A stretch of 10,372 bases of DNA from an uncultured cyanobacterium (GTDB taxonomy: Bacteria > Cyanobacteriota > Cyanobacteriia > Cyanobacteriales > Geitlerinemataceae), in contig CAKZKB010000185.1 of NCBI GenBank assembly GCA_937121005.1, positions 1 to 10,372 of the forward strand, in the 5' to 3' direction. The position numbers and the translations under genes were made by a program. The notes below the pieces were generated by a model. That model worked only from the letters and a program-made list of their open reading frames with translations, was not told where the DNA came from and did no database searches. Positions 1 through 4,746 of the stretch are shown piece by piece (position 1 is the stretch's first letter; the number at the start of each line of letters is the position of its first letter).

Positions 1-25
1 GGGAAATTCTTAGAGGGGGTGGGGA

Positions 26-41
26 CGACGATCGATCGTCG
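26..41. repeat. Perfect 16-bp palindrome
   Basis: CGACGATCGATCGTCG reads identically on both strands and contains overlapping CGATCG cores, the centre of the cyanobacterial HIP1 octamer. It may be only a HIP1-rich coincidence; as a dyad it could also bind a dimeric protein. No adjacent gene is visible to support a regulatory role. Confidence 0.45.
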
Positions 42-342
42 AGAAGCAGTTGCAGCAAGTAGACGAAAGCGGCGATCGCGACGGTTTCGGCCGATCGCGT
101 TTTTTGGGTGTAATATATTTTATACTACAACTGCGATCCGCTCGTAGAGCAGCTTTTAACCCGATCGCTACAGACGATGGCACAAACGGTTACATCATAC
201 CACTCAAGCAAATCTGGAAAACAGCATACCACATCCCGAAACCCCTGTAAACTCGTTTTTTAATGATTTCATTCTCAACAATTTCGATAATGCAAGTCAT
301 TTGCATTTACAGGGCTCTGTTTTGTCAAGAAACGATGACAAT

Positions 343-388
343 GGGTGGTAGTGCCTCCTCTGCACTCAAAAGGAAGCATTACCCACCC
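343..388. repeat. Imperfect long hairpin 3' of the NACHT gene
   Basis: Left arm 343-359 pairs with right arm 371-388 across an 11-nt loop. There is one bulged C, one G-T wobble and one mismatch. On the minus strand the hairpin lies 21 nt past the NACHT stop, so it could end or protect that transcript. No T-tract follows, so it is not a standard intrinsic terminator. The right arm on the minus strand begins GGGTGGGTAATGC, close to the GGGTGGGCAATGC core of the repeats near 3125, 4164 and 4475, so it may be a diverged family member. Confidence 0.55.
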
Positions 389-409
389 TTTGAGTTTCGC
401 TACAGTTTG

Positions 410-3088
410 CTAAACCTCTGAGTCGTCGTCATTGTCAGGAATGCGAGTTATTTCGGCAATATCTTTCCCTTCAAGGATTGTACCTTTTAAATTGGCTCTG
501 TCAAGCTCTGCCCCTAGAAGATTCGCCCCTAGAAGATTCGCCCCTCGAAGATTCGCCCCTCGAAGATTCGCCCCTTCAAGATTCGCCCCTCCAAGATACG
601 CCCTTCCCAGATTCGCCCTTTCGAGATCCGCCCTTTCGAGATCCGCCCTTTCGAGATCCGCCCTTTCGAGATCCGCCCTTCCCAGATTCGCCTCTCGAAG
701 ATTCGCCCCTCCAAGATCCGCCCTTACAAGATTCGCACTATACAAGTCTTTTAAATCTAATATACAACCTTGTAAATTTAAGAAGCTCAAACAATCTAAC
801 GCCAAAACATTATTAGCATCGATGCGCTGTCCCTGCAATCGCCCGATCCAAGTGCCCAACGCATCTCGACTCGGCCAGTTAACCTGCGAAACTTCTCGGG
901 TCGATCGCGCACAAGCATTCAAAACAGCAAGCAAAGATTCTTCTGCATTGCGCGATCGATCCATCATTATTTTAAATGTGGGTAACTCCAACTTCTCCAT
1001 CGGCATTCCTTCAGATACCGCCGACTCAATCAGGCGACAAAGCATCGTTTGCCATTTGCGAACTGTTTCAATGGGTTGCAATTTAACTTCGTTGACAATA
1101 AAGTTAAATACATTCCTTTCCATGACCGATGGCCCGCAAATTTTCGCCCAACATTGAAGTGCGTCGCGATCGTCAAAATCTGAATTTGTAACCGATAGCT
1201 TTGCGTAAATTGTTTCCACTTCTCGGACAATTCGCTTCGCTGTCAGATATTCAGAAAAACTTTTATGCGTAAATTCAAACGTATCTTCTGTATCGCGCCA
1301 GAACTCGCTTTTACGAAAATAAAAGGTAGTTAGCAGGCATAAAATGCTAGTTTCTGAATCACCCTTAAGTGCTTCTTGCAGATCCTTGAGAGATTTCTGC
1401 AAATGCGAGTTACTGTTTTGACAGAACTTTTCAATTTCTTTAACGGTTGCCGTGCGTCCGTCATCATGCCAACAAGCCAGAGCAATTTCTTCAATCAAGT
1501 CGCTAAAATCTTCTTTGCCAATACCCGCCTGTTCGAGCGCTTCCTTCAGCAAATATTGTTTTTCGCCGCGACGTTCGTAGGCGCGATCGTAAACACCATA
1601 AAGCAAGTCCTGATAAATTTCGTTTAGGTTTGTTTGTTCGGTGAACTCTAGCCTACCTTCGTCGTAAGCTAAAGCGACTAAATAATTCAGTAGCGGCTGA
1701 ACGGTGATGTCAAACAAACTATCGCGATCGATTTCTTGAGGTAAACCAGAAGAATAGTCTTTCCCTTTTTCCTGCCCGTATTTTTGCCACCATAACTGTC
1801 GTCCGTCATCAGACAGTAAATCTCGATCGTCTATATATTTTTTGCGATCGTCCTCCGAGACACAGTAAGGTAACAAGGTTAACAGTTGATGGGATTTAGG
1901 ATTGTTATAATTCGTTTCAATTACAACATTTCGCCCCGCAATTAGCATTTGCAAACAAGCACGAGATTTACCTTCGTTGAAGTAAACAAGCTCGTCGCGG
2001 ACTTTGCTAACAAAATCTCGAACTATATCAGCTGCGATTTTTCCTTGCATGGAGAGTTCGTCCAAGCCATCAAAAATAATTAACAAGGGCGACTCTTCAC
2101 TGATTTCGTCTAAAATATTTTCGGACAGCTTGCCATCGCGTTTAGAAAATTCACCGATCGCGTTCCTTATGTCATTGAGCAATCGAAATCGATGTAACGG
2201 AATATGCAAAATTTTTAACTCGATATTTGTCGCTTGGCGAGCAGCAAACATTTTGGTAAAGGAGGATTTACCACTTCCTGGCCCGCCTGTAACAAAGCGG
2301 ATAGCATCGCTAGGATCGGCCTTTTTTAGCCAGTCGTCGAGACTTTTCTCCAGATCGACGACAACTTTATTGGGTTTTGGCGAAGCAACCGGAGGACGAT
2401 CGTCCGTTTTTTCCTCGTAGTACGCCCGCAAAGGAATGTAAACATCGCTCAGCGTAAATTCTTCACAAAAAACTTTTTCCAGAGCGAGTTCTTGCAAGCG
2501 CGATCGATAATTTTTCCAGGCTTGAGATTGTTTGTTGACCTGTGAAAAAGGATTTTCAAAGAAGTCATTCAGCTTACCATATTTTTCTTGTCCCTTCAGC
2601 CACTCCTCTTGAAGCGCCCGCGCAAAACAATCGGGTAAGCTACGGCTAATATTTTGTGCCTCGGCTTCATTGATTCCTTGCCCTCGCAACCACTCAGCAA
2701 AGCAGCTTTGGGCTTCCCCAACGAAAGAAAACTGCTGCGGTTGGTGGAAAAACTGGCGATCGATAAAATACTCGTTTGCTTCTAAGGCTACACAAAGAGA
2801 CTCGAGTAAGGATTTAAAGTCGTTCGGGTCGCGATGGAACGGCTGCGGATTTTCCTCAACTAACCTTTTCATCGCCGCTATCAGCGATTTTGTGACCAAC
2901 ATTCCCGCGAGTTCTTCCGGCTTGTCGCTCAAGCCGATCTGTTCAAAAATCTCTATTACATTTTCCCTATTCAGTAAAGTTTTGCCGATCGCCAAAGTGA
3001 AGGCTTTCGGATCGTCAATGGCGAGATCCTTTGTCCAAAGCGATCGCGGCACTGCAACTCGAATTTTTCCTGACTCCATAGCTGTCAT
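410..3088 (-). CDS. NACHT-domain STAND NTPase with C-terminal pentapeptide repeats
   Basis: The product is 892 residues. Residues 1 to about 225 form a mostly helical N-terminal region of no known function to me. A NACHT NTPase core follows: Walker A GGPGSGKSS near 268-276 and Walker B LLIIFDGLDEL near 335-345 with the extended Asp/Glu acidic set of STAND proteins. The motif FTHKSFSEYLTA near 607-618 is typical of the helical arm behind NACHT modules. Residues about 784-873 are 18 consecutive pentapeptides of A(N/D)LxX type, which fold as a right-handed beta-helix. ATG at 3088 is preferred over the in-frame TTG at 3094 because GGGGAG lies 8 nt upstream of the ATG and only 2 nt from the TTG. 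No signal peptide or membrane segment is visible, so the protein should be cytosolic. Bacterial NACHT proteins include NLR-like antiphage sensors whose C-terminal repeats recognise the trigger; that role is inferred here. It diverges from a membrane-protein/nuclease operon. NTPase identity is firm, the biological role is not. Confidence 0.93.
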   Translation of the reverse strand: MTAMESGKIRVAVPRSLWTKDLAIDDPKAFTLAIGKTLLNRENVIEIFEQIGLSDKPEELAGMLVTKSLIAAMKRLVEENPQPFHRDPNDFKSLLESLCVALEANEYFIDRQFFHQPQQFSFVGEAQSCFAEWLRGQGINEAEAQNISRSLPDCFARALQEEWLKGQEKYGKLNDFFENPFSQVNKQSQAWKNYRSRLQELALEKVFCEEFTLSDVYIPLRAYYEEKTDDRPPVASPKPNKVVVDLEKSLDDWLKKADPSDAIRFVTGGPGSGKSSFTKMFAARQATNIELKILHIPLHRFRLLNDIRNAIGEFSKRDGKLSENILDEISEESPLLIIFDGLDELSMQGKIAADIVRDFVSKVRDELVYFNEGKSRACLQMLIAGRNVVIETNYNNPKSHQLLTLLPYCVSEDDRKKYIDDRDLLSDDGRQLWWQKYGQEKGKDYSSGLPQEIDRDSLFDITVQPLLNYLVALAYDEGRLEFTEQTNLNEIYQDLLYGVYDRAYERRGEKQYLLKEALEQAGIGKEDFSDLIEEIALACWHDDGRTATVKEIEKFCQNSNSHLQKSLKDLQEALKGDSETSILCLLTTFYFRKSEFWRDTEDTFEFTHKSFSEYLTAKRIVREVETIYAKLSVTNSDFDDRDALQCWAKICGPSVMERNVFNFIVNEVKLQPIETVRKWQTMLCRLIESAVSEGMPMEKLELPTFKIMMDRSRNAEESLLAVLNACARSTREVSQVNWPSRDALGTWIGRLQGQRIDANNVLALDCLSFLNLQGCILDLKDLYSANLVRADLGGANLREANLGRADLERADLERADLERADLERANLGRAYLGGANLEGANLRGANLRGANLLGANLLGAELDRANLKGTILEGKDIAEITRIPDNDDDSEV
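470..739 (-). repeat. Pentapeptide-repeat coding region, tandem 15-bp units
   Basis: This segment encodes 18 pentapeptides, each 15 bp. Many units are nearly identical in DNA. Four are exactly identical in tandem at 614-673, encoding four RADLE repeats; others differ by one or two bases. Because 15 bp is in frame, gain or loss of units would change domain length without a frameshift. The periodicity also opens long spurious frames on both strands. Confidence 0.9.
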
Positions 3089-3096
3089 TGCCAAAT

Positions 3097-3102
3097 CTCC
3101 CC
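3097..3102 (-). promoter_or_regulatory. Ribosome binding site of the NACHT gene
   Basis: GGGGAG on the minus strand, with an 8-nt spacer to the ATG ending at 3088. It decides the start in favour of that ATG over the TTG 6 nt upstream. Confidence 0.6.
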
Positions 3103-3124
3103 ACCATCATAACGCATCAAGTTC

Positions 3125-3189
3125 GCAGGGTGGGCAATGCCCCTATCAAACTGTAGCAATTGTAACCGATCGCGGTGCAGAGAGGATCG
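3125..3189. repeat. Interspersed composite repeat, copy 1
   Basis: It begins with the half-palindrome core AGGGTGGGCAATGCCC and continues into a 26-bp block at 3153-3178 (starting GTAGCAATTG, ending CGCGGTGC) that is identical to 4508-4533. The tail GATCG is also shared. It fills much of the divergent gap between the NACHT gene and the membrane-protein operon. The 3' halves of the hairpin differ between the two copies, as expected for a decaying interspersed element. Confidence 0.75.
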
Positions 3190-3253
3190 TTGATGTTGGC
3201 TGCCTGTAAAATCGTGTCACAATTCTTTATGCGATCCAACCTCGCAAACAGTA

Positions 3254-3259
3254 TATAAT
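3254..3259 (+). promoter_or_regulatory. Predicted -10 box for the membrane-protein/nuclease operon
   Basis: A perfect TATAAT within GTATATAATG lies 30 nt before the ATG at 3290, placing transcription start near 3266 with a leader of about 24 nt. No good -35 hexamer is found at 16-18 bp, so it may depend on an activator. It is the best promoter-like site in the divergent gap. Confidence 0.5.
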
Positions 3260-3289
3260 GAGAGTCATCAGAGTTTGACATCAAAAACG

Positions 3290-3667
3290 ATGGATCGAAT
3301 CGTAGATAAAATTGCAGCTTTGGGTGTTCCCGGTCTAGTCTTGCTTGTCGCCATGTCAATCACGGGTTGGACGGGTGCTGCTGCGATTACAGCTGCTTTG
3401 GCAATGCTAGGTGGCCCTTTTGGTATGTTGGGAGGAATTGCCGTACTCGGCATTTTAGGTTTAATCTCTCAAGGACTGACAGAATATGGACTCGAAGCCC
3501 TTTCTATCGGCGTTATTGACGCATTGCATACGCAGCAAGGTAAGTCTTTGTGTGAGATAAAGAGAGAGGTTTGTTCGCTGCCAATTTCAAAAGAGCTTAA
3601 AAATGCAATTATGGAATATGTAGAGGGAAGATGTCCAGAAGACATTTGCGATTGCTGCGATTTTTAA
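3290..3667 (+). CDS. Small glycine/alanine-rich membrane protein with cysteine-rich tail
   Basis: The product is 125 residues. Residues about 8-62 are strongly hydrophobic and rich in Gly and Ala, with GG and GxxG spacing. They are best read as a two-helix transmembrane hairpin broken at GGPFG near 41-45. The remaining residues are soluble and helical, with six cysteines at 88, 95, 115, 120, 122 and 123; the last four sit in the terminal motif CPEDICDCC and could bind metal. Glycine-zipper hydrophobic segments occur in some pore-forming or membrane-disrupting effectors, but the sequence does not prove that here. I know similar short cyanobacterial hypothetical proteins but no assigned function. 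ATG at 3290 is chosen over TTG at 3275 because it sits a plausible distance from the TATAAT box; no strong Shine-Dalgarno precedes either. The nuclease-like gene starts 18 nt after the stop, indicating co-transcription. Confidence 0.78.
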   Translation: MDRIVDKIAALGVPGLVLLVAMSITGWTGAAAITAALAMLGGPFGMLGGIAVLGILGLISQGLTEYGLEALSIGVIDALHTQQGKSLCEIKREVCSLPISKELKNAIMEYVEGRCPEDICDCCDF

Positions 3668-3685
3668 TAGTGGAGAGAAAGGAAA

Positions 3686-4141
3686 ATGAGCAATGCTTGG
3701 GACAAGTTCGCTCGCCAGTTAGCGCAGGATTTTTTTAGGAGAACCGGGGAACTCATTATCGATACCTTCGATGAGGAGATCCCTTTAAAACCGGCCCTCG
3801 AAGAACTGCAAAACGGGACTCGTCGCTACCCAAAATCGAGAACGTCGGCCAAGCAAACAGAGAAAATAGTCCGCGATCGCCTTGCGTCCACAATTCCTGG
3901 AAGTCAGACTGAGGTTTCGACTCCAAGCGGACGAATTGATATTTTAACCCCCACTGAAGTCATAGAGGTAAAATCCGTCCGCCAATACAAACACGCGATC
4001 GGACAAGTTATCAGCTACAGTTGTTACCATCCAGAACGCGATCGACGCATTCATCTGTTTGGCAAGGTATCGGCAAAACATCGCCAATCGATCGTGCGAG
4101 AGTGTCGTGCAGAAAAGATCGAAGTAACATTTGAAAAATAG
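3686..4141 (+). CDS. Putative PD-(D/E)XK-fold nuclease
   Basis: The product is 151 residues. The C-terminal two thirds show the order of conserved residues expected of the PD-(D/E)XK nuclease fold. These are a Glu in a helix (E59 in KQTEKIVRDRL), the first acidic residue in GRIDIL (D85), the second acidic residue and lysine in IEVK (E94 and K96), and a downstream helix with Gln in AIGQVISY (Q107). This arrangement resembles metal-dependent DNases such as resolvase-like and restriction-type enzymes. Residues 1-50 do not suggest a known domain. The start has GGAGAG at 3672-3677 with an 8-nt spacer, plus a second purine run AAGGA. It is the second gene of an operon with the membrane protein and is convergent with the antitoxin-like gene. 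The nuclease assignment rests on motif reading; substrate and role are unknown. It could be an effector of the neighbouring NACHT protein or an independent restriction-like enzyme. Confidence 0.82.
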   Translation: MSNAWDKFARQLAQDFFRRTGELIIDTFDEEIPLKPALEELQNGTRRYPKSRTSAKQTEKIVRDRLASTIPGSQTEVSTPSGRIDILTPTEVIEVKSVRQYKHAIGQVISYSCYHPERDRRIHLFGKVSAKHRQSIVRECRAEKIEVTFEK

Positions 4142-4163
4142 GTAGATATTTACCTGAGTAGTA

Positions 4164-4188
4164 GTAGGGTGGGCAATGCCCACCCTAC
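4164..4188. repeat. 25-bp perfect palindromic repeat (GTAGGGTGGGC family)
   Basis: GTAGGGTGGGC and its exact complement GCCCACCCTAC flank a 3-base centre AAT. It lies between two convergent genes and covers the stop codon of the antitoxin-like gene. It would form a strong hairpin in transcripts from either strand. There is no T-tract, so any terminator role would be weak or non-canonical. Relatives lie at 9216-9240 and inside the composite repeats near 3125 and 4475. Confidence 0.85.
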
Positions 4189-4364
4189 GAAGTGGCTTCG
4201 ATTTCTTGCTTTAAATCTTCCCAAGAGACCTCTTCCTCTTCTTGGCGAGAACGCGCTACCGCTAGGTCGTAAAAATCCTCCCACAAATCGCCCCATTCCG
4301 TTAGATCGATTAAAACGGCTTGCTTTTCTCCTGAGTCATTGACCAGAAATTGAATTCCCTTCAT
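4185..4364 (-). CDS. Antitoxin-like small protein, no toxin partner seen
   Basis: The product is 59 residues beginning MKGIQFLVNDSGEKQAVLID. A short beta-rich N-terminus with a conserved-looking LIDLTEWGDLWEDFYDLAVA segment is followed by an acidic, charged C-terminus. This pattern matches small cyanobacterial proteins usually encoded directly before RelE/ParE-type toxins and taken to be type II antitoxins; this is family recollection, not a search result. ATG at 4364 is chosen over TTG at 4370 because AGGAAG lies 7 nt upstream of the ATG. No toxin follows: the stop TAG lies inside a palindromic repeat and the next gene is the convergent nuclease. The last codons may therefore differ from the ancestral protein, with the toxin lost when the repeat arrived. 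An extended -10 box precedes it. Coding status is fairly secure; antitoxin function is inference. Confidence 0.7.
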   Translation of the reverse strand: MKGIQFLVNDSGEKQAVLIDLTEWGDLWEDFYDLAVARSRQEEEEVSWEDLKQEIEATS

Positions 4365-4371
4365 TCTCAAA

Positions 4372-4377
4372 CTTCCT
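4372..4377 (-). promoter_or_regulatory. Ribosome binding site of the antitoxin-like gene
   Basis: AGGAAG on the minus strand, 7 nt before the ATG ending at 4364. It settles the start on MKGIQ rather than the upstream TTG. Confidence 0.6.
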
Positions 4378-4405
4378 CAGATCGGTGCTAGAATCAGCAG
4401 TCGAT

Positions 4406-4414
4406 ATTGTAGCA
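4406..4414 (-). promoter_or_regulatory. Predicted extended -10 promoter of the antitoxin-like gene
   Basis: TGCTACAAT on the minus strand is an extended -10 element (TG, one base, TACAAT). It would start transcription near 4399, about 35 nt before the ATG. No good -35 is present, which fits the extended -10 class. Confidence 0.5.
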
Positions 4415-4474
4415 CACCACAGATCTGCAAACGCGGATAAATAGGATAGAGCCAGATGAGTTTGAGGAGTTTTT

Positions 4475-4544
4475 CGTAGGGTGGGCAATGCCCTACCGTC
4501 ATAAACGGTAGCAATTGTAACCGATCGCGGTGCGGCAAAGATCG
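4475..4544. repeat. Interspersed composite repeat, copy 2
   Basis: It begins GTAGGGTGGGCAATGCCCTA, a shortened version of the 25-bp palindrome. A small hairpin follows (TACCGT, 5-nt loop, ACGGTA), then a 26-bp block at 4508-4533 identical to 3153-3178. It lies between the divergent antitoxin and clpC genes. A 70-codon minus-strand frame across it is repeat read-through, not a gene. Confidence 0.75.
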
Positions 4545-4612
4545 CCATCGCTTGTCCGTAATATCTAAAACCGAATACCTAAACCGCTAGCGCCATAGGG
4601 GAGAGATTTGTT

Positions 4613-4654
4613 ATGCTAAGGGCTACGGAAGGTATCGTGGGGCCGATCGCCTAA
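4613..4654 (+). CDS. Possible 13-codon leader ORF upstream of clpC
   Basis: ATG at 4613 follows a good Shine-Dalgarno sequence (GGGGAGAG, 7-nt spacer). The frame encodes MLRATEGIVGPIA and stops 92 nt before the clpC ATG. By contrast, clpC has only a weak AGGGAAA site. A leader that controls clpC translation is possible, but so short a frame may be chance. Confidence 0.25.
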   Translation: MLRATEGIVGPIA

Positions 4655-4746
4655 CGCGCGATCGCACCGAGGGAAACAGCCTAGCCGCCGTCTAACTCAC
4701 CGCATCGATCGCTCGAGATCCACGAGTCAGTACAGGGAAACCCGCC

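Larger units (their letters stand above)
1..409. other. Gene-poor stretch downstream of the NACHT gene
   Basis: I see no convincing gene here. A 66-codon frame at 50-250 starts at TTG, has no ribosome binding site and has unremarkable composition. A 28-codon ATG frame at 177-263 also lacks a Shine-Dalgarno sequence. An AT-rich run at about 100-126 looks vaguely promoter-like but has no well-spaced pair of boxes. The stretch holds a 16-bp palindrome and a long imperfect hairpin, listed separately. Nothing further was recognised. Confidence 0.6.

Noticed and set aside
50..250. 66-codon plus-strand frame
   Set aside because: It starts at TTG without a ribosome site and its product resembles no protein type I know; base composition is that of intergenic DNA.
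177..263. 28-codon ATG frame (MAQTVTSYH...)
   Set aside because: No Shine-Dalgarno sequence, no coding bias and too short to support.
432..1157. Long plus-strand frame rich in RFAP repeats, and other frames opposite the pentapeptide array
   Set aside because: They are antisense or frame-shifted translations of the 15-bp tandem repeats in the NACHT gene, which keep several frames open.
3106..3111. TATGAT as -10 box of the NACHT gene
   Set aside because: It lies only 17 nt before the ATG, leaving no room for transcription start plus ribosome site, and the nearest -35-like hexamer is at 20 bp.
3117..3359. 80-codon minus-strand frame in the divergent gap
   Set aside because: It reads through the composite repeat and the start of the membrane-protein gene; the opposite strand has the promoter-linked gene.
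4164..4188. Intrinsic terminator between the nuclease and antitoxin genes
   Set aside because: The stem is strong but no T-tract follows on either strand, and the same palindrome occurs in other contexts, so it is listed as a repeat.
4336..4548. 70-codon minus-strand frame ending in the antitoxin region
   Set aside because: Most of it is translation of the composite repeat, and it overlaps the antitoxin-like gene and its promoter in another frame.
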